From positions 1 to 64,000 of the forward strand of contig CAZOTT010000001.1 of assembly GCA_964582785.1 (NCBI GenBank): a stretch of 64,000 bases of DNA. The letters are read 5' to 3'. The translations under genes were made by a program, and so were the position numbers. This DNA comes from JAMOQA01 sp964582785. GTDB taxonomy: Bacteria > Acidobacteriota > Polarisedimenticolia > J045. Shown one piece after another: positions 51,526 to 58,700 of the stretch. The notes under the pieces were generated by a model, which saw only the letters and a list, made by a program, of their open reading frames with translations, was not told the origin of the DNA and ran no database searches. The stretch's first letter is position 1; each line of letters starts with the position of its first letter.

Positions 51526-51559
51526 CCGGCCAGCCCCGTTCGTCGGCGTTCGACGGTTC

Positions 51560-51595
51560 CCGGCCCGGCCGCCGGAAGTTGTCCGGCCGGGCCGG
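51560..51595 (+). terminator. Terminator after the radical SAM/ArsM gene
   Basis: CCGGCCCGGCCG and its exact complement form a 12-bp stem with a 12-nt loop, starting 35 nt after the stop codon. A T-rich stretch (TTACTTTTCT) begins 6 nt beyond the stem, making this one of the better intrinsic terminators in the window. Confidence 0.6.
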
Positions 51596-51616
51596 TGCGG
51601 TTACTTTTCTGGTGCC

Positions 51617-52492
51617 ATGTTCCCCTCCCCGCGCTCCCCGCGGGGACCGGCCCTCGTGGTCCTGGTCCTCGCCGGTCTCGCCTCGACGTTCGCCGCGGGC
51701 GCGGGGATCCCCGCCGCTCACCCGCGGGTGGAAATCCGGACCAGCGCCGGGTCCTTCGTCGCCGAGCTGTTCCCCGAGTACGCCCCGCGGAACGTGGAGC
51801 TCTTCCTCGAGCGGGCGGGCCTGCGCCCGGCCCGCGAGGGTGTCGGGCGCCTCGCCGGCAGCACGGTCTGCGCCAGCTGGCCCCACGGCTACCTGGTCTT
51901 CGGCTGCCTGCCCCCCGTCCCGGGCCGCCCGTCCCGGCCGGTCCCGGAGCGGGTGGGGGTCCCGGACGAGATCGACGGGGTCGCGATGGGCCTCGGAAAC
52001 GAGACCCTGAACGACCCGGCCCGGGTCGACCTCCTCTGGCAGCTCGAACTGTGGCCCCGGCTCCTGGCCCTCGAGCAGTCCGGGCGGCCGGTCCCGGCGG
52101 GGCTGGCCCGGCTCGCCGCCCGGATCCGCCGGGAGGGCCCCGGCGCGTCCCGGGCCATCCTCGGGTGGAGCCGGCTGAAACTGCTGGAGGCCGCGGGGTG
52201 GCACTGGACCCCGGGAGGTTCCCCCCTCCGGGTCCGGCGGGGAATCCTGGCGACCGCGGCCCGCTGGCCCGGGGAGGCGGACGCCCGCTTTCTCGTGGCG
52301 CTCGCCGACCTCCCGGAGCGGGACGGGCGCGCGACCGCCTGGGGACGGGTCGTCTCCGGCTGGGACACCCTGGAGGCGATCGCCCGCCTGCCCCTCGACG
52401 GCGAGCACCGGCCCCGGCAACAGGTCACCATCCTCGGCTTCCGGGAGCTTTCCGCTCCCGTGGGCCCCACCACGGAGACGATCCCGCGATGA
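51617..52492 (+). CDS. Exported cyclophilin-like protein, probably catalytically degenerate
   Basis: A 291-residue protein with an N-terminal signal segment (about 10-30). The strand pair VEIRTSAGSFVAELFPEYAPRN begins as in cyclophilin-type prolyl isomerases, and AWGRVVSGWDTLEAIARLP matches the conserved C-terminal G-x-V-x-x-G-x-D block. The active-site Phe-His-Arg motif after the first helix is replaced (LAGSTVCASWPHGYLVFGC), and a ~120-residue insertion lies in the middle, so isomerase activity is doubtful. There is no ribosome site; a TTGTCC/TACTTT pair directly before the ATG could give a leaderless mRNA. The stop overlaps the next start (ATGA). Confidence 0.72.
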   Translation: MFPSPRSPRGPALVVLVLAGLASTFAAGAGIPAAHPRVEIRTSAGSFVAELFPEYAPRNVELFLERAGLRPAREGVGRLAGSTVCASWPHGYLVFGCLPPVPGRPSRPVPERVGVPDEIDGVAMGLGNETLNDPARVDLLWQLELWPRLLALEQSGRPVPAGLARLAARIRREGPGASRAILGWSRLKLLEAAGWHWTPGGSPLRVRRGILATAARWPGEADARFLVALADLPERDGRATAWGRVVSGWDTLEAIARLPLDGEHRPRQQVTILGFRELSAPVGPTTETIPR

Positions 52493-54480
52493 CCGCTCGC
52501 TCCCTCCCGGTCCCCCTCCTTCTGCTCCCGGCCCTCCTCCTGCCCGCCGGGGCCCGGCCTCCCCACCCCGACTCCGGGACCGCCCGGGCAGGCTGGGCCC
52601 CGGTGGCCGCCCGGGTGGGGCGGCCTTCGGTCCACGACCTCGGGCCGGTCCGGTTGCGCGATCTCCCGCCGCACGTGCCGCAACCGGGCCGCGCCCCCGT
52701 GCTGGTTCCCAACGTGTTCCCGGAGCCGGCCGAGATCCCGGGGGATCGCCCCGGCCGGCGGGAACCGGCGGCCGGCGGGGGGAACGGGGACGAACGCCTG
52801 GTCCTCGTCGAAGCCCCCGGCCCGGCCCCGTCTCCCGCGGCCACCGGCGCGTCCTTCCCCGCGATCGACGTCCGCTTCGACGGTCCCTACGACGGCGGCG
52901 TCGCCCCCCCGGACCCGGTGATGGCCCCGGGCAGCCGGCACGTGGTCGTCCTGGTCAACCTGGTGATGGCCGTGTACGACAGGCAGGGAACCCGGCTGTC
53001 GGGACCGACCTCCCTCCGGTCCTTCTTCGGCATCCCCGCCGGCTTCAACGTGTTCGACCCGGTGGCGGTTCCCGACCCGTTCCGCGACCGGTTCGTGGTC
53101 GGCGTGGCGGCCCGGAAGGCGGCGGACCAGGACTCGCGGATCTACCTCGCCTTTTCCGACGGGAACGACGCCACCGGCACCTGGCACCGCTTCTGGATCG
53201 ACGCCGACGCCGGCCAGGACGGGAACTGGGCCGACTACCCGGCGATCGGCCTCGACCGGCTCGCCGTCTACGTGACGGCGAACATGTTCAGCGCCTCGGA
53301 CGCCTACCGGAACGCCACCCTGTTCATCGTCGACAAGGACGCGGCCTACGCCGGCCAGGACCCCGCCGTGACGACCCTGATCGATGTCCGCACTTCGGGG
53401 GGCGGCTCCCCCTACCGGCTGCGTCCCGCCTACGTCCCGGCCGCGACCCCGGGCGACGCCTACTTCCTCGTCTACGGGAACAACGCCTTCGCCAGCAGCT
53501 TCGAGATCTTCCGCCTGACGGGGGACCGGTTCGCGAACCCGTCCCTTTCCGCCAGCCCGGTCGGGTTGCCCGGCTCGTACTTCGCCCCCGGGGACGCGAA
53601 CCAGCCGGGGGAGACCGGGGTCCCGACCCTCGGGGCGAACCCGTGGAACGTCTTCTGGCGCAGTGACGGGACGCTGTGGACCGCCCAGGCGATCAGCGGC
53701 AGCGGCCAGATCGCGGTCTGGGTGCACGAGTTCGACGTCTCGGGGACGACGCCGACGCGGGTGCGGACCTGGGAACTGTCGGTCCCGGGGGAGGACTCCT
53801 ACTTTCCCCACGTCGTCCCGGATACCGAGGACGACGACTTCGCGCTGCTGACCGCCTTCTCCGGGGACGACACCTACGTCACGGGGCGGTACTGGAACGT
53901 CGGGGCGGACGGTTCCGTGCGGGCGGCGGAGCTGCTCGTCGAGGGAACCCGGGTGAACGGCTCCGGCCGGCACGGCGACTACTTCGCGATGTACCCGGAC
54001 CCGTCGGACCGCAACCGGGTCTGGATGATCGCCCAGTACATGAAGAACAGCTCCTTCTCGGGCAACTCGATCGTCGCCTCGGTTCCCTTCGAGGAGGCCG
54101 CTCCACCGCCCTCCCCGCCCCCCGTTCCCGACGGAAAGGACGTGGCGGGCGAGGAGGTACACGTCCGCCGGAACGGCGACGGCACCCTGACGGTCACCTG
54201 GGACGCCTCCACCTGCCCCGCGCCCGGCAATCACCTGGTCTGGTACGACCTCGGGGCGATCGCTTCCTACCAGGTCACCGCCGAGACGTGCGCCGTCGGG
54301 ACCAGCGGCTCGTGGACCGGGAACGCCCCCGCCGGCAACGTGGCCGTGATCGTCGTCTCGGACGACGACGCCACGGTCGAGGGGTCCCACGGTGTCGACT
54401 CCGCCGGGAACGAGCGCCCGTCGGTGTCCTCGTCCTGCGGCTTCACCTCGAAGGACACCTCCGGCACCTGCACCCCCTAG
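52489..54480 (+). CDS. Secreted protein of unknown function
   Basis: A 663-residue exported protein (signal peptide ~1-22). A Pro/Arg/Gly-rich linker (about 25-120) is followed by a domain with repeated strand motifs and acidic loops, possibly a beta-propeller (VVVLVNLVMAVYDRQG, RIYLAFSDGND, AIGLDRLAVYVTANMF, FAMYPDPSDRNRVW). A C-terminal module of ~110 residues with six Cys (DASTCPAPGNHLVWYDLG to CGFTSKDTSGTC) looks like an FN3-type fold. I do not recognise a family. It overlaps the cyclophilin-like gene by ATGA, so the two are made together and may act on the same secreted material. Confidence 0.68.
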   Translation: MTARSLPVPLLLLPALLLPAGARPPHPDSGTARAGWAPVAARVGRPSVHDLGPVRLRDLPPHVPQPGRAPVLVPNVFPEPAEIPGDRPGRREPAAGGGNGDERLVLVEAPGPAPSPAATGASFPAIDVRFDGPYDGGVAPPDPVMAPGSRHVVVLVNLVMAVYDRQGTRLSGPTSLRSFFGIPAGFNVFDPVAVPDPFRDRFVVGVAARKAADQDSRIYLAFSDGNDATGTWHRFWIDADAGQDGNWADYPAIGLDRLAVYVTANMFSASDAYRNATLFIVDKDAAYAGQDPAVTTLIDVRTSGGGSPYRLRPAYVPAATPGDAYFLVYGNNAFASSFEIFRLTGDRFANPSLSASPVGLPGSYFAPGDANQPGETGVPTLGANPWNVFWRSDGTLWTAQAISGSGQIAVWVHEFDVSGTTPTRVRTWELSVPGEDSYFPHVVPDTEDDDFALLTAFSGDDTYVTGRYWNVGADGSVRAAELLVEGTRVNGSGRHGDYFAMYPDPSDRNRVWMIAQYMKNSSFSGNSIVASVPFEEAAPPPSPPPVPDGKDVAGEEVHVRRNGDGTLTVTWDASTCPAPGNHLVWYDLGAIASYQVTAETCAVGTSGSWTGNAPAGNVAVIVVSDDDATVEGSHGVDSAGNERPSVSSSCGFTSKDTSGTCTP

Positions 54481-54520
54481 GGGCGGTATCCTTGGCGCCT
54501 TCCGGGACGGGAGGACGCGG

Positions 54521-55189
54521 GTGGATGCGTGGTTCCGGTGCGGGCCGCTGACGGCCCGCCGCGGGGATGGCCGACCCCTGTTCGCGGGCGTGACGGTGCG
54601 CCTCGCGGAGGGAACGTTCGCGCTCCTGGCGGGGCCCTCGGGCGCGGGGAAGACGACCCTGCTGCGGGCCATCGCGGGCCTGGACCCGGCGGAGGGGGCC
54701 GGGCGGTTTCTCGCGGGCCACGCCTACCCGGACCACGACCTGCCCGCCTGGCGGGCCCGGGTCACCTGGATCGCCCAGGACGCCCCGATGCTCCCCGGGA
54801 CGGTGCGGGACAACCTCGCCTTTCCCTTCTCTCTGCGGGCGGGCCGGGGCCGGCGCCTCGACGAGGAGCACGCGCGCGGGCTGCTCGCCGAGGTCGGTCT
54901 CGCGGACCTGCCCTGGGAGCGGGACGCCCGGGAGATCTCCGGCGGGGAACGCCACCGGCTGGCCCTCGTCCGGGCCATGCTCTGGGACCCCCCGGTGCTC
55001 CTCGCCGACGAGCCCCTCACGGGCCTCGATCCGCCCCGGGCCCGGACGTGCCGGGACCTGCTCCTTTCCTGGGCCCGCCGGCCGGGCCACGCGGCCCTGG
55101 TCGTGCTCCACGACCCGGAGCTCGGGCGGGACGCGGACCGCCGCCTGGTGCTCGCCGGGGGACGGCTCCGGGAGGAGGCCCCCCGGTGA
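54521..55189 (+). CDS. ABC transporter ATP-binding protein (FetA/YbbL-like)
   Basis: A 222-residue ATPase: Walker A GPSGAGKTT (~40), Q-loop WIAQDAPMLPGTV, signature ISGGERHRLALVRA (~139), Walker B VLLADEPLTGLD (~160) and switch HD (LHDPELG). GTG at 54521 is chosen because GGGAGG lies 6 nt upstream and the length fits; upstream sequence in frame is Arg/Pro-rich and non-coding in character. Its stop overlaps the permease start (GTGA). Together they match the FetAB iron/oxidative-stress exporter pair. Confidence 0.85.
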   Translation: MDAWFRCGPLTARRGDGRPLFAGVTVRLAEGTFALLAGPSGAGKTTLLRAIAGLDPAEGAGRFLAGHAYPDHDLPAWRARVTWIAQDAPMLPGTVRDNLAFPFSLRAGRGRRLDEEHARGLLAEVGLADLPWERDAREISGGERHRLALVRAMLWDPPVLLADEPLTGLDPPRARTCRDLLLSWARRPGHAALVVLHDPELGRDADRRLVLAGGRLREEAPR

Positions 55190-55986
55190 TCCGGCTCGGG
55201 TTCCCGGACCTGCTCCTCGCCACCGGGCTGGTCGTGCTCGCCGGCGGGATCTCCCTCACCCTCCGCCTCGGGATCGGGCGCCGCCTCGCCTGGGTCTCCC
55301 TGCGGACGGCCGTCCAGCTCGGCCTCCTGGGGCTGGTCCTCGAGCGGATCTTCGCCCTGCGCCACCCCCTGCCGGTGCTGGGGCTGCTCCTCCTGATGAC
55401 CGCCTTTGCCGCCCGGGAGGCGGTGGCCCGCTCCTCCCGCCGGTACCCCGGGATCCACCTCGACGCCTGGCTGGCCATCGCGGTCGCGGCCTCCGTCGTC
55501 GGCGGGATCGTCACCCAGGTCGTCGTCGGCGCCCGCCCGTGGTATGCCCCCCGCTACGTCATCCCCCTCGTCGGCATGATCCTCGGCAACTCCCTCACCG
55601 GGATCTCCCTCTGCCTCGACCGCTTCCTCGAGCACCTGGACGCCCGGCGCGGCGAGATCGAGCTGCGGCTCGCGTTCGGGGCGACCCGCCGGGAGGCGCT
55701 GGCCGACCCCCTCCGGGCCGCCGTCCGGACCGGGCTGGTCCCGATCATGAACGCGATGGCGGCGGCGGGGATCGTGTCCCTGCCCGGGATGATGACCGGC
55801 CAGATCGTCGCGGGCGCCCCGCCCCTCCAGGCCGTGGCGTACCAGCTCGTCGTCATGTTCATGCTGGCCGCGGCGGCGGCCCTCGGCGCCATGATCGTCG
55901 CGGTGCTCGCCGCCCTGCGCCGGACCCGGCCGGACGGGTCCCTCCGGCGGGATCCGCGGGGAAAGAAACCCCGATCCCGGGCGTAG
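55186..55986 (+). CDS. fetB: FetB/UPF0014-family ABC permease
   Basis: A 266-residue membrane protein with about seven TM helices. Typical family blocks are SLRTAVQLGLLGLVLERIF, VIPLVGMILGNSLTGISLCL, the cytoplasmic coupling segment EIELRLAFGATRREA and GIVSLPGMMTGQIVAGAPPL. FetAB in E. coli exports iron and protects from peroxide; a peroxiredoxin gene is two genes downstream. Translation is coupled to the ATPase by GTGA. Confidence 0.9.
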   Translation: MIRLGFPDLLLATGLVVLAGGISLTLRLGIGRRLAWVSLRTAVQLGLLGLVLERIFALRHPLPVLGLLLLMTAFAAREAVARSSRRYPGIHLDAWLAIAVAASVVGGIVTQVVVGARPWYAPRYVIPLVGMILGNSLTGISLCLDRFLEHLDARRGEIELRLAFGATRREALADPLRAAVRTGLVPIMNAMAAAGIVSLPGMMTGQIVAGAPPLQAVAYQLVVMFMLAAAAALGAMIVAVLAALRRTRPDGSLRRDPRGKKPRSRA

Positions 55987-56036
55987 ACTCCGGGGGAAGG
56001 GAACCGGCGGGGAGGACACCCCCCGGAGGAGGCACG

Positions 56037-56330
56037 ATGGCGGCGGGAACGGCGGGAACGGGCGGCGGTGCGACGGCCGCCGCGGCGGCGGTCATCCGGG
56101 CGATCCGCGCGGCGGGGGTGATCGTCCGGGTCGAGGAACGGGAGTTCCGCGCGATCCTCGAGCGCCAGGAGGCCCCCCTCGTGGTGACCGCCCCGGCGGG
56201 CTTCCTCGGCCGGAAGCGGGCCTGGCTGACCACCTGGCGGGGCCTCGCCTTCCACTGCGTGACGGGAGAGGAGATCCCCCTTCCCGGGACGGCCGTCGTG
56301 GTGGCCGCGCGCCGGCTCTGGGTACCCTGA
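56037..56330 (+). CDS. Small hypothetical protein
   Basis: A 97-residue protein with a good GGAGGAGG ribosome site 6 nt before the ATG. It starts with an Ala/Gly-rich stretch, followed by a compact alpha-beta pattern (VIVRVEEREFRAILE, APLVVTAPAGFLGRKRAWLTT, WRGLAFHCVTGEE). No family is recognised. It is 50 bp after fetB on the same strand and may share its transcript. A terminator-like hairpin follows. Confidence 0.7.
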   Translation: MAAGTAGTGGGATAAAAAVIRAIRAAGVIVRVEEREFRAILERQEAPLVVTAPAGFLGRKRAWLTTWRGLAFHCVTGEEIPLPGTAVVVAARRLWVP

Positions 56331-56371
56331 GCCGCCCCCCTTCCCCGGCGGGGACGAAACACCCGGCCGGG

Positions 56372-56392
56372 CCCGTGCCGGGCGGGCACGGG
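56372..56392. terminator. Hairpin between convergent genes
   Basis: CCCGTGCC and GGCACGGG form an 8-bp stem with a 5-nt loop in the 79-bp gap between the small hypothetical gene and the convergent peroxiredoxin gene. Confidence 0.45.
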
Positions 56393-56409
56393 TGTCCGTC
56401 CCCCGGTCC

Positions 56410-56895
56410 CTATGCCTCCGCCTGCAGCTCGTCCAGCTTCGCCAGCACCTTCCCCGCGTGGCCGGCCGCCCGGACGTTCTTCCAGTGCCAGGCCACCTTG
56501 CCGGACGGGTCGATGAGGACCGTCGAGCGGATCGTCCCCTCGACCTCCTTCCCGTAGCGCTTCCTGGGTCCCCAGGCGCCGTACTTCTCCATCACCCGGT
56601 GGGCCGGGTCCGAGAGGAGCGGGATCCCGAGCCCGTGCTTCTCGGCGAACCGGCAGTGACTGTCCAGGGAGTCGGTGCTGCACCCGAGGACGACGGCGTT
56701 CCGCCGCGAGAATTCCGGCAGCAGCCGGGTGAACTCGATCGCCTCGGTGGTGCAGCCCGAGGTGTTGTCCCGGGGGTAGAAGTAGAGGACGACCCACTTC
56801 CCGGCCAGGTCGCGGAGCGCGACCTTCGACCCGTCGTGGGCCGGCAGGGTGAACCGGGGGGCCTTCTTCCCGACCTCGATCTTCGCCTCGGCCAT
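56410..56895 (-). CDS. bcp: Thioredoxin-dependent peroxiredoxin (BCP/PrxQ)
   Basis: A 161-residue cytosolic peroxidase that reduces H2O2 and organic hydroperoxides. The peroxidatic Cys is in DNTSGCTTEAIEF (about residue 47), preceded by VVLYFYPRD. The resolving Cys usually five residues later is absent (Ile instead), so it is either 1-Cys or uses C71 or C82 (CSTDSLDSHC). ATG at 56895 has GGAGGT. It lies 58 bp after the start of the alcohol dehydrogenase stop region and is probably transcribed from the same side. Confidence 0.92.
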   Translation of the reverse strand: MAEAKIEVGKKAPRFTLPAHDGSKVALRDLAGKWVVLYFYPRDNTSGCTTEAIEFTRLLPEFSRRNAVVLGCSTDSLDSHCRFAEKHGLGIPLLSDPAHRVMEKYGAWGPRKRYGKEVEGTIRSTVLIDPSGKVAWHWKNVRAAGHAGKVLAKLDELQAEA

Positions 56896-56953
56896 GGCAA
56901 CCTCCTTCCCGCCGTGGGGCGGAACAGGAGGATAAACCGGGCGGTACAACCTG

Positions 56954-57958
56954 TCAGCCGACCAGGAGGTCCCCGGCGACGACCACGACGGCGGCGCCGT
57001 CGAACCGTCCCGCCCGCAGGTCGTCGAGGGCCTGCCCCGCCCGTTCCAGGGGATACGGCACCGGGCGCGTCCGGACCGGAACCCGGGGGGCCAGGGCGAG
57101 GAACTCGATCCCGTCCCGCCGGGTCAGGTTGGCCACCGAGACCACCTCGCGCTCTTCCCACAGGATCTCGTAGGGGAAGGCCGGGATCTCCGACATGTAG
57201 ATGCCGCCGCAGACGACGCGCCCCCCCTTTCGCACGTCGCGCAGGGCCTTCGGCAGCAGGGAACCGACCGGGGCGAAGAGGATCGCCGCGTCCAGGGGCT
57301 CCGGGGGGTCCTGGTCCGACCCGCCCGCCCACTCGGCGCCCATTTCCCGGGCGAAGGCGGCACCCCGCTCGTCCCCGGGCCGGACGAAAGCGAAGACCCG
57401 CCTGTCCTCGTACCGGGCCACCTGGCAGATCACGTGGGCCGCCGCGCCGAACCCGTAGAAGCCGATCGTCTCGGCATCCCCGGTGAAGCGGTAGGAGCGG
57501 TAGCCGATCAGGCCCGCGCAGAGCAGGGGGGCCGCCTGGAGGTCCGGGTACTCCCCGGGGATCGGGAAGGCGTACCGGTGATCGGCGACGGTGTACTCGG
57601 CGAACCCCCCGTCCAGGTGGTAGCCGGTGAACCGCGCCCGGTCGCAGAGGTTCTCCCGGCCGGAGCGGCAGTAGCGGCATTCCCCGCAGGTCCAGCCGAG
57701 CCAGGGAATCCCGACCCGGTCCCCGACGGCGAACCCCTCGACCCCCTCCCCGAGCGCCGTGACGTGGCCCACCACCTGGTGCCCGAGGACCAGCGGCAGC
57801 TTCGGGTCGGGCAGTTCCCCGTCCACGACGTGAAGATCCGTCCGGCAGACACCGCAGGCGTGGACCCGGACCTGGACCTGGCCGGGCCCCGGCTCCGGCA
57901 CCGGGATCCCGGCCATTCGCAGGGGCCTCCCCGGCCCCTCGAAGAGCATCGCGCGCAT
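56954..57958 (-). CDS. Zinc-dependent alcohol dehydrogenase
   Basis: A 334-residue medium-chain dehydrogenase. Catalytic zinc residues are visible (HACGVCRTDLH and GHQVVGHV), and the four-Cys structural zinc site is CGECRYCRSGRENLC. The nucleotide-binding loop reads GFYGFGAAAHV, so it deviates from the usual GxGxxG. This form matches the alcohol dehydrogenase AdhA-like class with the substrate unresolved. ATG has GGGAGGTGA upstream. Divergent from haemerythrin by 260 bp and 58 bp upstream of the peroxiredoxin gene. Confidence 0.9.
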   Translation of the reverse strand: MRAMLFEGPGRPLRMAGIPVPEPGPGQVQVRVHACGVCRTDLHVVDGELPDPKLPLVLGHQVVGHVTALGEGVEGFAVGDRVGIPWLGWTCGECRYCRSGRENLCDRARFTGYHLDGGFAEYTVADHRYAFPIPGEYPDLQAAPLLCAGLIGYRSYRFTGDAETIGFYGFGAAAHVICQVARYEDRRVFAFVRPGDERGAAFAREMGAEWAGGSDQDPPEPLDAAILFAPVGSLLPKALRDVRKGGRVVCGGIYMSEIPAFPYEILWEEREVVSVANLTRRDGIEFLALAPRVPVRTRPVPYPLERAGQALDDLRAGRFDGAAVVVVAGDLLVG

Positions 57959-58140
57959 CCCGTCACCTCCCCCGGTCCGCACCGGGGACCGGGTTCCAGT
58001 GTGCGCCCCGACCCGGGACGATACAACCGGCCGGGATCCCCGGGGAACGGGGGCCGCCCCCGCGTCGCGGGCCGGCGGGAGGCGAACCGGCCCGGCACAC
58101 CGCCGGGAGCGCCTCTGCCCGGATCGTACCCGGGCCGGTC

Positions 58141-58172
58141 TTGACTCCTCCGGCCCCGTCACCCAGATATGA
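58141..58172 (+). promoter_or_regulatory. Promoter-like element before haemerythrin
   Basis: TTGACT (58141-58146, five of six to the -35 consensus) is followed by the AT-rich AGATATGA around 58165-58172, 47 nt before the ATG. The -10 spacing is not ideal, so this is tentative. Confidence 0.35.
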
Positions 58173-58218
58173 CCCCGGGACGGACGCCGGCCGTCCGCAC
58201 CCGCGAAGGAGGAAAACG

Positions 58219-58626
58219 ATGCCCTTCATCGAGTGGAGCCCCGCCCTGAGCGTGGGCAACGAGGAGATCGACGCCCAGCACCGGAAACTGGTCGACCTCG
58301 TCGACCGGCTGCATGCCGCCACGGTGGCCGGGGAGGTGCGGGAACGGCTCGGGCAGTTCCTGGTGGAACTGGTGGACTACACGAAGTACCACTTCTCGAC
58401 GGAGGAACGCCTGTTCGAGGAGCGCGGTTACCCCGGGCGCGACGAGCACGTGGCCCGGCACCGTGAGTTCGTTTCCCGCCTCCTCGAGTACATGGAGGCG
58501 TACGACGAGGGGAACACGGCGATCTCCATCGGGATGCTCCAGTACCTCAGGGACTGGGTCCTCCACCACATCGGCGAAGAGGACCGCCGCTACGCATCCT
58601 TCCTCTTCGGCGCGCCGGTCGGCTGA
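58219..58626 (+). CDS. Bacteriohaemerythrin
   Basis: A 135-residue soluble di-iron protein that binds O2 reversibly. Ligand pattern is complete: H in IDAQHRKL, H and E in KYHFSTEERLFEE, H in HVARHREF, and HH...D in HHIGEEDRRY. AAGGAGGA ribosome site 6 nt before the ATG. Single-domain members sense or scavenge O2 in anaerobes and microaerobes, which fits the rest of the window. It stands alone between the alcohol dehydrogenase (divergent) and the second C25 protease (convergent). Confidence 0.94.
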   Translation: MPFIEWSPALSVGNEEIDAQHRKLVDLVDRLHAATVAGEVRERLGQFLVELVDYTKYHFSTEERLFEERGYPGRDEHVARHREFVSRLLEYMEAYDEGNTAISIGMLQYLRDWVLHHIGEEDRRYASFLFGAPVG

Positions 58627-58650
58627 CCCGGCGGGAGCGACGCCGCGGGG

Positions 58651-58678
58651 CGCGGGGAGGCCGGTCGGCCTCCCCGCG
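58651..58678. terminator. Bidirectional terminator hairpin
   Basis: CGCGGGGAGGCC and its exact complement form a 12-bp stem with a GGTC loop in the 74-bp convergent gap between haemerythrin and the C25 protease. A weak TTCGTCTCC follows on the plus strand. Confidence 0.62.
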
Positions 58679-58700
58679 TTCGTCTCCGCCGGAAAACCCG

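Noticed and set aside
57959..58218. Small gene in the gap between alcohol dehydrogenase and haemerythrin
   Set aside because: Open frames there are Arg/Pro/Gly-rich, without ribosome sites or homology cues. A promoter region explains the gap better.
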